From positions 18,524,001-18,588,000 of the forward strand of contig JAMPIT010000059.1 in the NCBI GenBank assembly GCA_026261815.1: DNA of 64,000 bases, given 5' to 3'. How positions within the stretch are numbered: the first letter of the stretch is position 1; every line of letters starts with the position of its first letter. The stretch is from Monarcha castaneiventris obscurior (taxonomy: Eukaryota > Chordata > Aves > Passeriformes > Monarchidae). A model generated the notes under the pieces. That model was not told where the DNA came from and did no database searches. It saw only the letters and a list, made by a program, of their open reading frames with translations. The position numbers were made by a program, and so were the translations under genes. This document shows positions 38,100 to 48,895 of the stretch, piece by piece.

Positions 38100-38592
38100 T
38101 GTCATGGCTTAACTCCAGCTGGCAACTGAGCTCCACACAGCTACTCACTCATCCCAGTGGGATGAGGGAGAGAATCAGAAGAGTTAAAGTGAGAAAACTC
38201 ATGGGTTGAGATAACGACAGTTTGATAAGGAAAGTAAAAAAAAAATGCACACACAAGCAAAGCAAAACTCAGAATTCATTCACCAGTTCCCATGGGCAGA
38301 CAAGTGTTCAGACACCTCCAGGAAATCAGGGCTCCATGATGCACAGGGTTTACCATCACTTCAAATGTCCCCTGTCCTTCTTCTCCCAGCTCCCCTCCCT
38401 TGTGCACCCCCAGCCTCCTCACTGGTGGGGTGCTGTGAGGGGCAGAAAAGGCCTTGACTCTGTGTAAGCTCTGCTCTGCAGTAATGGAAGATCTCTGTGT
38501 TATCAACACTGCTTTCAGCACAAACTGAAAACATAGCCCCATACTCAGCTACTATGAAGAAAATTAACTCTATCCCAGTGAAAACCAGCACA
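38100..38592 (-). mobile_element. LTR (5' LTR of a truncated provirus), same family as 3657-4361
   Basis: Reads on the minus strand from TGTGCTGGTTTTCACTGGG to GGAGTTAAGCCATGACA. It shares the start GGGATAGAGTTAATTTTCTTC, the CTTTATCTCAACCCATGAG-like block and the GAGTGAGTAGC...AGTTGCCAGCTGG end with the copy at 3919. The primer-binding site immediately beyond its 3' end shows it is not a simple solo LTR. The sequence from 38061 down to about 37920 may be leader or gag-proximal non-coding sequence, but no retroviral gene was recognised. Open frames on both strands in this interval are by-products. Confidence 0.82.
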
Positions 38593-40931
38593 TGTGGTTT
38601 ATAAATTTGTTTCAGCTATTATATTCAACAAAATATTCATGTTTATTAAATAAATTCCTGGAAAAGGTCTGTATTAAGCTAAGAAACATTAGCATGAGAC
38701 TTCTTTTTTTTCTTTATAATATCTCATACGTAAAAGAGTATAATTTCTTTTTCTTCGCCGTTGATCTATAGCTTTTCATTTAATTGTACTTCTTAGATAT
38801 AATTTTGTAATTATTTCATCTGGCTGTTTTTAAAACAAACACTGATGATGTTTGTATCACATCAGAGACCCTTACCGTGAAACAACTTTTGTGAGTTCAT
38901 TCAAAGTTTTACTTCAGCAACATAAATAGGAAAGTATTGACTAAAGGATAGCTGCCTAATACTTTTGTTAGCTGCTGGAAGTCACACAGAACTTAAACCA
39001 GAGTTGTATCCACCAGTACGCCTACTTGAATTGGCCAATTGTATAAAATATAGAATCTATTAATAATCTAATATATCTATTGGCAGTATTACTAACCCCA
39101 GACAAAGGAGCTACAGGTCTGCTTGCAGAGTGGATATCTGTCTCTTTACATTGCCCTGGGGGGATTATCTGATTGCTGATTATGCAGGAGATGAGCCGTA
39201 TTTTTCCGTACTTTTGCCTGTGGTATTGTGGGATATCTATATTCAGGTAGCAGGAAGGTAACAAGCAGTTTGGTGGTGGAAAGAGAATAATCTTTAAAAA
39301 GCACATTCTTTTGTCAGGACAATTGCTGAGGGCTTGAGTTAGAGTCAAGAGCACTGTGAGGGACAGCCTGAAAATGAGGCTGAGTGAGAGGCTGAGGTTC
39401 AGGGGAAGGACAGTAGCAGCCTGCCAGGAGGAGGTAAGCTGGCTACTCAGTTAACATTTATTCTACAGTTTAGCTGTACAATCTAGGCAAGGGAGAAATC
39501 AAGCAAAAATCCAGCTGAGAGAGAATTGATTTGTTGACTGGAGAGACTAAAGAGGTAGGGGAATTAGAGAAAGCTGCATCTGGAATCAGGAGAGATTGCA
39601 ATGGAACAATTTAAAAAAAAGCAAAACCAAAAAGCTCTAGCATATCTACATGATTTCCACGGTTCAATTAAACCATATGCAGGGGAGCACTGGCTTTATG
39701 AATGATAATGGTTTATCCTGCTCTAGTAAAACTTCAGTCCTCACATTATTTTTGGTCTTTGCTTTTCATCATTTCTAACTAAATAAGCCAAATGGAATAA
39801 CACTTGGCATGGATAAAAAAAGGTCTTGATCTGTAAAATATGACAAATTTTATTCAGTAAGCAGCAGAATATTGATGACAAAATCCTTCTGCTCCAGGTA
39901 GATGGCTTTTTCAATAAATGTGCCAGTAAATGCTGGGTAAATGGTACCAGTATAATAATATTTGTTTTAGTTTTCCTCTCTAGTTAAGCTGTATTTATTT
40001 AAAGCACTATATGTTTAAGTGGCCTGTCCATTAGCAGGTGCTGTAGATGACTTCACTGCTCACTGTTCCAAATGGTAATGCATAAAGTTATAGCTTTTTC
40101 TAACTATGCTCACATGAGGATATATATGCTGGATAAAATATGCAATGATGTTCAGGACCAGTCATTCAGAGGGGACAGACTAGTTGCAACCCTAGATCTA
40201 ACCGTTTCAAGTTCTATATAGATTTGTGTCACATGGATACTGAGTTTGGTGTCTCAGAAAGGCCTCAGCTGTGAATGAAGCTTTTCCCCAGGTTAGGTCT
40301 TTGTAAAAGAGCATGCTGTTAATTTTTGGGGATTCTTTTTCATCTGTTAGCACCATGTCCTCAAGCTGCGATTTTTCCTTTACTCAGCTTTCCAATTTAA
40401 CAAAATGTTAAAGAGATATTTCCAAGATCTTGGAACTTTTCAAAAGTGTTGAGTTTCTCCAGCGAGTTCAAAAGGTAGAGAAAGAACTTACCCAGCATAC
40501 ATAAAAATGTACAGAGATTACATTGTTCTCATATTTAGAGAAAAAGAGCATGCACACACATTCTGAATGAGAAGCTGCCCTCAAAAACCCACAATGCTTA
40601 AAATTTATGCTTGCAGTACTATTTGGATTGATTCGACATTTAAAAGTTTTCAGCTGTCTGCAGGAAAAACTTTCACCTTAATTTATAGTAATAAAAATAC
40701 CACAGAATGAATAGTTTTATTGTAAAAGAATAAACTGATAAATTGCTTTCATGGTTTTTGAAATGCTGAAGTGAAATTTAGTATTCAGTAATCTCGAAAA
40801 ACCTACCTACTACTTTTCACATTTTCTGTCAGCCTGACACCTCTCAGTGTTACAATCTGATAAGTCATGGCTTTGCTATTTGTGATATCACAGCTCAGTC
40901 TTAGACTAAACCCTGCACTTGAGAAGCTCTT
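38593..40931. other. AT-rich non-coding DNA, 2.3 kb
   Basis: No repeats or exons recognised. A minus-strand frame at 39022-39354 has no identifiable features and is taken as chance. Confidence 0.5.
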
Positions 40932-41857
40932 CAGACTGTAACATTCAGGTCAGCCTTGGTGGAAGCTGCTGCTGTGAGGGCAGCACTTAGAGCAGCAGCT
41001 ACAGCTGGAGGCAAAGGCTGTGGGGAGGCTCTGGTGGGCTTGCAAAGAAGCAGCGTGGCAGGAATGGGCCAGCGGGAATGCATCATACAGCTTGCAGAGT
41101 AGCTTTGGGAGCTTGGTGACAAGGTGCTGGTCAGCTGGCAGGACTGGGCAGGGTGCCTTGGAGGCTGCTGGTGCTGCTGTTTGTGGTTGCTGCTCTCAGT
41201 TTGGATAGAAGCTTTGGGCTCTGCTGCCAGTTCTCCTGGGCTTTGCCTAATGTGCAGGCTGCTGCTGGGAATTATAGACTGAAACACTGGAGACACAGCC
41301 ACTCTGACTGCAGTCAGTGAAGAAAGGCACACAGGGGCCTTCCATTGCTGCTCAGGATTGAGCAGGACCACATGGAGACAGTGCAGTGATGGTCTTAGCG
41401 TACCACAAGACACAAGTTCCAGTGCTGACTGATGCTAGTGGCTCTGACACAGAGAAGGCTCTGGCCACTGCTTGGATTTCTGGGGCCTCTTCTATGGGAG
41501 GTGTGCTGTGACCAAGGCACTGAGCCTCTGGATGAAAGAGCAGTGGGAAGAGCTGAGAGACTGCACAGCATCAGGGAGTTTGAAGGTATTGAAGCATTCT
41601 TTTCAGGAAAGCTGCACAGGCAAGACCCTGATCCGTGCAAGGCAAGGAGAGAGCAGCAGCAGCTGGTAATCAGGTTCAAACAGGTGAAGGAGAAAGACTG
41701 TTCAGACAGAATGGGCTGTGACTTCTGGCAGGAAAACCTCCTGCTCCATCTGCAAATCTGCAACTTGAGCATAGGTCTAGTGCTCTGGGCGTTGGTTAAG
41801 GAAGAACCAGACCCACTGGGGGCTCTTTCAGAGCAAGCTGAGCCCAAGCAGGTTTAA
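40932..41857 (+). pseudogene. Decayed coding-like block upstream of a CR1 endonuclease; possibly CR1 ORF1, otherwise unknown
   Basis: GC-richer than its surroundings and open over long stretches on the plus strand in changing frames. The first part (40932-41210) reads as helical, Ala/Leu/Gln-rich protein including RECIIQLAE, an in-frame stop, then LWELGDKVLVSWQDWAGCLG. A frame change leads to a hydrophobic stretch RLLVLLFVVAALS at about 41160. The last part reads HMETVQ near 41375, a stop two codons later, then from 41432 an uninterrupted 141 codons with LLGFLGPLLWEVCCDQG, RREQQQLVIRFKQVKEK and HLQICNLSIGLVLWAL, ending in a stop at 41855-41857. Long Leu- and Gln-rich helices suggest coiled coils. 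It lacks the esterase blocks of the ORF1 at 10867. Its position before a CR1 endonuclease suggests a different CR1 ORF1 or 5' UTR, but a captured host gene fragment is possible. Confidence 0.4.
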
Positions 41858-42462
41858 AAGGGCGTATGGTAGTTATAAGACATACCTTCCTAAGGTGTTG
41901 AAAGCAGCTATCTGTCAACATGACCTGATTTTTTAGGGTATTTCTTACTTACCAGTGCCTCAGGTCTGAGATGTTGCAGAAGAAAAGTCAAGGTTTACCT
42001 GGACCTTGGACTAACAACCCCTGCTCCTTTTCCCAGAGTGATACAAGGGTAACCCAAAGTGCACCAAGGGTTCTTCAGAGCCCAAGGGATGCAGTGAAAG
42101 GTGAGGCAGACCCGTGATGACTCTGCCTTTTCAGTAAGGGGGGAAAGGCTCCGACAGAAGGTCGCTCCTTCAGTAAGTCAACACAGGCCTGATGTTGCAA
42201 GCAATGCTTTGGCTTCTATGGTCACATTCCTCTGTGAGAAATGAGCACTACTGTGTAGGGATGGGATATCTGGCAGTGAGCAGGAGTGTCTTTGCCAACA
42301 AACTTGCTAATGTAGTGACAAGTACTTTAAACTGTGTGTGTTGGGCCGTGTTTTCCGAAACTGAAGTGAGAGCACAAGGGATGAAATAGATGTATCTCTG
42401 CAGCTACATTGCAGGGGATATTCTTACACTTGGAGAGACATGGAATATGACTTGGGGCCCAA
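41858..42462 (+). other. Spacer between the coding-like block and the endonuclease, probably part of the same CR1
   Basis: Non-coding in its present form. The end of it (AACTTGCTAATGTAGTGAC...TTTAAACTGTGTGTG at 42300, and CTGCAGCTACATTGCAGGGG at 42398) resembles the sequence that precedes ORF2 in passerine CR1 copies as I remember them. This supports, without proving, that the element extends upstream of the endonuclease. Confidence 0.4.
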
Positions 42463-43262
42463 GTCAAATACTTGTATAAAAATGGATGTAATATAGAGAA
42501 GAAGCAGGAAGAATAGGAAGTCTGAGCAAAGTTGCAGAGCTATAATGTCACTAGGATTATGAAGACAAGATGGGGTATCTCTCTAAAGTGGAGTGCTGCA
42601 GTGGATGGACAAAGGTGGGAAGGCGAGGAGGAGGTTGTGCTTCACATCAGGGAGTGGCTCAAATGTAAAGAGCTGCCTTGGAGCCAGAGAGAAAGCAGTA
42701 GAGAGCTAGTGAGTAGGAGTTAAGGATCAGAAGATAGACAAGCACAGGTGATATAACAGGTCTCTGCTAAAACCACTGGATCAAGAGGAGATGGATGAGG
42801 CCTGCTTTAGATGGCTGGAGAAAACCTTACCATTGCAGGCCCTGGTACTCATGGTAGTCTTAAATCTTCCTAATATCTGCTGTAAGGGGACTCGAGCTGG
42901 TGCAAGCAACCTGCGAGAATTCCAGAGTGTGTTGAAGGCAATTTTTGACACAGGTGATCAAACTACTGACTAGAGAAGGTTCTGTTGGACCTGCTGCTGC
43001 TCACAAACAATGAAGAAACACTGAATAAAGTCAAGGGCAGGCTTGGCTACCAAAACCATGGGACTAGAGTTTAAGGTCCTGAGAGACATAAGCAAGACAC
43101 AAAGCAGAATTGCTGGACTTCAGGAGAACAGATATTCAGGAACCTTTTTGGTACAATCCCAAGAGAATTTGTCCTGAAGAGAAAGAGGCAAGGAGACCTG
43201 TTTGGTTTTTCAAGGAGAGCATCTTCAAAGCACAAGAATTAATTTTACATAGCTCTACAATT
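42463..43262 (+). mobile_element. CR1 LINE ORF2: endonuclease domain without the reverse transcriptase
   Basis: ORF2 of CR1 starts with an apurinic-type endonuclease that nicks the target DNA. Blocks seen in order: VKYLYKNGCNIEKKQEE at 42463, QSYNVTRIMKTRW, WSAAVDG, EEEVVLHIREWLKCKELP, then MDEACFRWLEK at 42791, QALVLMVVLNLPNIC, LLDLLLLTNNEETLNK and YQNHGT at about 43050. After these come LDFRRTDI at 43113 and WFFKESIFKAQELIL at about 43200. The expected catalytic GDFN is degraded to VVLN and the SDH block to QNH. At least three stops or frame changes interrupt it. Homology ends at 43262, just before the polymerase would begin. Confidence 0.85.
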
Positions 43263-44932
43263 CTAATTTTGAAAATCCAGTCAGGTAATATTTTTAAGCT
43301 GGAAATAGGAGCACGAACCATTTTTCTAATCTATCATACCTACTAAATCTTTCTCGCTGCTTCATTAGAAAGCACAAAACTTCTTTTATCACAATTTAAA
43401 GCCTTTTGCTATTGATATTATGGAAATTTATTCTTTCTTTCATTGTTATACCCATCCTGTAGCATGTCTGTCCTACTTTATATTTATATTTCTTGAGTTC
43501 ACACCAAACTATCTTTGAATATATAAATTCAGGAGTACAAATGGAAGTCTGCATGACGTTAATATGCTAACTGCTAAAATAACATTTTATTATACAAGTA
43601 AAACAGGGTAAACAGCCACAGATACATGCTAAGCTTAGAAATTGCTTGACTTTTACATTAAAAAAATGATTCAGTTTAAATTATTTATGACCTGATTTTT
43701 ATGTTAACAAGCGCTTCTCACTTTTTTATGGTTTTTGTTTGTGTTTGTTTAATGCTGCTAGTGTGAGATGCTTTTGGCTTCTTAGGTTCAAACAAGCTTT
43801 AGTGTGAGAAAGGTGTATTCTTACAAAGAATAACAATTCAATTTCCACTACTGACCCTCAGATTATTCCAATTATTTTGAAAACAATGACATTTATTTCT
43901 GTAACCCCATTCCTACAGTTTATGTATCCTAAGAGGCTGGAGAAGATATTCAGTGTCCTGACAATTTTACTACAGGATAGAACAAGATGCTTTTACATCT
44001 GACTATTTGGGAAATGGATCTACATAAAAGACTTTAATACATCTCTATAGCTGAAGAACACTAATCTGAAGTAATCATCATCTTTTTCATTTTCCCTTCC
44101 ATAAAGAGACCATTAGTAAACCCAAAGATATTATAACCTAGCACTCCTGTTATCACTTTTCCCCTTCTTCTCTTTTACAACCTGAGAAAGCAGACATAAC
44201 AGCCCAGACAGAACTCAGCACCAGACAGCTGATATTTTATTTACTTCACACAAAGTGAGGCAAGCTACCTTCTTATTACCCAGTTAGAAGTTTCAATATG
44301 TACTCATAATAAGGAGTGGGATATTACCTGGTATATTTTGTTCTTGAAAAGTCTTTTACCCAGAAAGTACCAATTGATTACCTTCCACCACTTTCATCAG
44401 TAAATTGGAGAGAATTATGTCTTTCAAAATAAGTCAGTTCTAAGGCTAGGGTTCCGCACACATTATTTAAGAATTCCTTGAAGCTCTGGAAGTCTTTGCT
44501 AACCCAGCCAAATACCTGACATACAGAATCTCTTATCCAGTGTGAAATACAGCCTAATGCTTAAAATCTGTTCCACATATACTATTGCACGTATTGCAAG
44601 TAAAATTACAGCAAATTGTCTCTTTATTAGAACTTCAACTCTGCAAGTCCATAACACAGATAAGAAAGAAAAACATGTCTATGAAAATTTGTAATCCCCA
44701 AAATTGTGCCAGGTTTTCTAAGGTTCACAAGCCTATAAGAACATTTGAGCTAGCACACAAATGAAAAATAAGAGATTTAAAAAACAGAAATTAAAATGAA
44801 ACAACACAACAAAAATACTCCCTGAAACTGTGTCATATCCATGTTCATTATTTTAAAACATTAATGAGAATTCTGAGTTTACTGAAATATTCCATGATAA
44901 ATACATCTTCTGGCAGTCTTCCTGTCACTCCA
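43263..44932. other. AT-rich non-coding DNA, 1.7 kb
   Basis: No gene or repeat recognised. Confidence 0.5.
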
Positions 44933-45868
44933 TGATGGATTAATCCTGGCTGGATGCCAGGTAACCACCAAAGTTGTTTTGTCACTCCCCTCTTCTGCTG
45001 GGCAGGGGAGAGAAAATATAATGACGAGTTCATGGGCTGAGATAAGGACCGGGAGAGATCATTTAGCAGTTCCCATCATGGGCAAAACAGATCTGACTTG
45101 GGTAAATTAGTTTACTTTATTATCAACCAAATCAGAGTAGGATAAAGAGAAATAAAAACTAAATCTTAAAACAACTTCCCCCCTCCCCTTTCTTCTTCCC
45201 AAGGCTTAATTTCATTAATGAATTCACTACTTTCTCCCCTTGTAGTGGTGCGTTCATCACATGTTGTCTCTGCTGCCACTTCCTCTGCAGGGGTTGTGGG
45301 GTCCCTCCCACAGGACACAATCCTCCACAAACTTCTCCAGCATGGGTCCTTCCCACAGGCTTCAGTTCTTCATGAACTGGTCCTGCATGGGTCCCTTTCA
45401 TGAGGTGCAATCCTTCAAGGACAGACTGATCCAGAGTGGGTCCCCCACAGGGTCACAGGTCGTGCCAGCAAACCTGCTCCAGTGTGTGCTCTTCTCTCCA
45501 TGGGGCCAAGCTTGCCGAGGGGTTACAGCCTCCTTTTGACATCCATTGCACCACCATGGGCCCTCATGGACTGCAGGGGAACAGCTGCATCATCATGGTT
45601 TTCACCAAGGGCTGCAAGGGCTGCTCCAGCTCCTGGAGCATGTCCTCCCCCTCCTTCTACACTAACCTTGGTGTCCACAGAGCTGCTTTTCTTACATATT
45701 CTCACTCCTCTCTCTGGGTGCCATTGTGCAGGTTTTTTATCCGTTCTCAAATAAGTTATACCAGCAGTGCTTCCACTGATGGGCTTGGCTTTGACCAGTG
45801 GTAGATCCTTCTTGGATCCAGCTGGCATTGTCTCTGTCACATGCAGGCAAAGTTCTAGCAGCTTCAGA
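44933..45868 (-). mobile_element. Long antisense LTR (about 0.94 kb), truncated at its 5' end
   Basis: Read on the minus strand, the 3' part contains AGGGGAGGGGGGAAGTTG, TGATAATAAAGTAAAC (probable polyadenylation signal), CAAGTCAGATCTGTTTTGCC, CTTATCTCAGCCCATGAAC and GGGGAGTGACAAAACAAC, ending CCAGCCAGGATTAATCCATCA. The U5 side matches the 3' half of the LTR at 14329. The U3 side begins near 45868 with TCTGAAGCTGCTAGAACTTT; the terminal bases expected at the start of this songbird LTR are missing and a microsatellite takes their place. Overlapping open frames on both strands between 45159 and 45840 are by-products of this element. Confidence 0.8.
45299..45485 (-). repeat. Four diverged tandem units of about 45-49 bp inside the LTR
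   Basis: Units start at 45299, 45344, 45389 and 45438, each beginning GGGTCC on the plus strand and ending around CAGCAT, CTGCAT or CAGAGT. The first two are 45 bp and clearly alike; the last two are more diverged. On the LTR's own strand each unit holds GACCCATGCTGGAG-like sequence. It is a minisatellite within U3. Confidence 0.75.
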
Positions 45869-45916
45869 GTGTATATATATATATGTATATATATGTATAT
45901 ATTTATGTATGTATCT
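45869..45916. repeat. (TATATG)n microsatellite at the LTR edge
   Basis: TATATATATATATG/TATATATG units directly abut the truncated 5' end of the antisense LTR, so LTR loss and repeat growth probably happened at the same breakpoint. Confidence 0.85.
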
Positions 45917-48754
45917 TTTAAACTACATATCTACCTTAACAATCTGTCTCTCATCACTATTTTCTATGTTATTTTACAGAAAGTCTGTACACGCAAAAAA
46001 GTCAGGACAAAGTATTACGGCAGAGGTAATACCTTCTTTAAACCAGAAAATATAACTGGAAAAACCAGACAAGTTTTCAGGAACCCTAGCTTTTCCTCAG
46101 GTCTAAAATAGATTCAGATTTTGAGCCTAGGTACCAGCTGTGTATTCTTTAGGACATCATCTGAAACAAAATATACTAGATATACCTATGACTGTAAGAA
46201 AAATGCTGACATTTTGCAACAGAGATTTTGTTACCATTTGCTGAAAACTAAGTTTAGACTTTAGGGATATATTTTCATGTATCTTGAATAGACATTATAA
46301 AAACTAAATATTTAAATACTATATGAGAAAAAGTCAAGGAAATACATGGGTGGGTGCATGCATGTGTATAATAAACTCTGAAAACCTTTTCTGACCACTG
46401 CTATAAAATTCTGCTTTGAAATAGGGAAGTGGCATTTGGGACATTTCTCAAATATAGCTGTATATTCCTGTAAGGAACATGTGTCTTCCCATCCCTGTGA
46501 AAATCCCTGGGAATTCAATCAGCATACAAACCCTTCCTGCTCAACGGATACTTTTCAGAGCTTAATAAAGAAAACTGCTAAACCACGGGACTTCTTTTAG
46601 AGTGACTGAGTCCACATCAGCCCAAAGCTGGAAGGACAGCCTTGAAGTTTCCTGTAACAATTGTTCTTGGTCTGTGGAGATTGAAGTAAAACATAGAAAT
46701 AGTCAAAATATTTTCTTTGCCTATAGTCAGGAAGTAATGTAAGACTGCAGAAAGATAAGCCTTAACTAGACACAGAAGGAATGATACAGATAACTGAACA
46801 GAAGAGCCTGATGCTATTGTAGATGCTATGAAGAGGTGCTATTCAGATGCTCTTGATGTTCAGCTATCATTTCAGAAGGGCATGTCTCCTGTAGATCCTG
46901 CATTGTATCTGCCAGTCTCAGGCAGATGCACCAGATAATCCAGAATTTCTAAAAGGGTATGTTTAGGCACCTGAAACTCTGCCAGAATCTGATAAAAAAA
47001 GAAGAATGGGGAAGAAATTCTGAAAATGGGACAAAAGGCACACAAAAATTCTTGAAACTGTAACCAGTTAGTTTATAGTGCACTAATGATAGTCAAGGAG
47101 TAGGAGTGCAGTGAAACATACCAGGAAATTAGAGAATTGGGAAACTGCAAAGACAGAAGGCTGCCAGTACAGAATTTAAGAAATGAACAAACAAAAAACA
47201 AACAAAAAACACCAAAAAAACCAACAAAAAACCAAGAACAACAAAAATATCCAAACAAGCAAGCAAACAAACAAGCAAAACCAAAAAAAACCAAACCAAA
47301 CCAAACCAAAAAAACAATAAAAAACAAACCCTGGGAATAAGAGGTTCCAGATTGTGATTAGAAGCCTACAGGGGAAAAAAAAAAAGGTAAAAAGTCAAAA
47401 ATAGAACCAACATAAAGAACAGTATGGAAGACAGAGGGAAGCTAAGGAGCCTGAGGTTAACAATACGGGTAAGATACAAGAAATGAAAGATCTGAGCGAT
47501 AATGCAAAATTGTTAATCAGGGAGCAATATGTAAGGGAGTTTTGCAGTGGAATTTGAAGATACTGGGGAAGAGACTGACAATGCAAATTATGTGTTGTGA
47601 GACATGAGTTGATGAGAGGTTTGTGTCAAGGCGATACATGTCCTAAATGTATTCCCCATGAAAGTATACTGATAAAACTGACATGTCTCTTACCTGGAAT
47701 AAACACAAGTCTTACATTTTGAAGTTTAACTTTGTTAAACTGAATGGGAATCAGCATTGGGGAAAAAATACTTTACTCATGCTAAGGAGAAAATATTCTT
47801 TACGTGATTAAGACCCAATCCAGTGACAATTTCTTTCTGTTTATACAATTTCAATGGTTAACCATGAGTTGTTTTGATTGTAGACAGTTAAATGCTATTT
47901 TTAATACAAAGAGAGATTTCCACATATTCCTTGTGGAAAAATGGCAGGCATAGTAAAATTTACACTATTAGCACAAAAAAATGCTTTTCACAAACTGAAT
48001 TTCAAAATGACTGGAAACAAAAACATACTGGCAGGATGATTTAGGCAATTTTTGACATGGTAGTCATTGCTACCTCTGCATTCATTAATTTCCAGGTTTG
48101 AATTAAAAATAATCTAAAAATTTCTTGTGTTTTTTAAGTTTTGATATTCTATTCAGTCCTGAAGATATTTCAGAACTTTTTCACTGCATCTGAAACATAA
48201 GAATAAACAGGAGAATCTGAAAATTTCACTTAATAAAATTCCAAATCTTGGTCATTTGCTGCCATACATTTTGTTTGTTATTTTTAACCTAACTTACCTC
48301 AACTTACTGAGAAACACAACTGCTTTTAAAGTAGGTTTTTCTAAAAACTATGTGTTAACATAGAACATTCTTTACCTGATAAAATTAGGATACATATCCT
48401 GTATAGATGCAGTCAGATTAAAAATGCTTTTTATATTTTCAAACTGCTTGCCTATGCCTGTCGTAAAATTAAGGAAGATAAATATGTGTCCTGAGATCTG
48501 AACACAGAGATGCAGAATTAGACCCCATCTGAAATAATATCATCTCTTTGCAATGATTTTTAATTATTCAGTTGCAATGATTCCTTTTATGTGGGTTACA
48601 TTTTTGGAGACAGTTCTAGTCTCCACAATTTTACTCTAAACTTTAAAAGTGCTTTGGTTGATGTCATTTACACCACACATTTTATATAAATAATTAGATT
48701 TTATGAAGAAGTTTTTTTACTCAGAGTGTAGAGAGGCACTGCAGTATTTTGTCA
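45917..48754. other. AT-rich non-coding DNA with a CAAA low-complexity tract
   Basis: No exon recognised. The stretch 46800-47650 has a purine-rich texture reminiscent of very old LINE sequence, but no block could be assigned. Frames called through 47073-47340 on both strands are products of the low-complexity tract. Confidence 0.45.
47186..47330 (+). repeat. CAAA/CCAAA-rich low-complexity tract
   Basis: About 145 bases made almost only of A and C on the plus strand: AAAACAAACAAAAAACA, AAGCAAGCAAACAAACAAG and AACCAAACCAAACCAAACC. Strong strand asymmetry with almost no G or T. The unit changes along the tract. Confidence 0.85.
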
Positions 48755-48895
48755 AGAGAAGTCATAGAAGTTGTGGCTGTCTCATCCCTGGAAGTCTCCA
48801 CAGCGAGGTTGGATGAGCAACCTGGTCTAGTGGGGTGGGTTGCAACAAGATCTTTAAGGTCCCTTCTACCCAAGGCTTTCTATGATTCTATAATT
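48755..48895 (+). mobile_element. CR1 LINE, short 3' UTR tail
   Basis: CATCCCTGGAAGTCTCCACAG, GGTTGGATGAGCAACCTGG, ATCTTTAAGGTCCCTTCTAC and the end CTATGATTCTATAA are the standard CR1 3' UTR blocks. It is severely 5'-truncated, with no ORF2 sequence. Confidence 0.9.

Noticed and set aside
40931..41413. 160-codon minus-strand frame, Ser/Pro-rich
   Set aside because: Looks like the antisense of a Leu/Gln/Ala-rich coding block read on the plus strand, which has better coding character.
45159..45840. Five overlapping frames of 83-122 codons on both strands
   Set aside because: All lie in the antisense LTR and its 45-bp tandem repeats.
47073..47340. Phe/Leu/Val-rich minus-strand frame resembling a membrane protein
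   Set aside because: Product of the CAAA-rich tract; the opposite strand gives a Lys/Asn/Gln/Pro-rich frame of the same origin.
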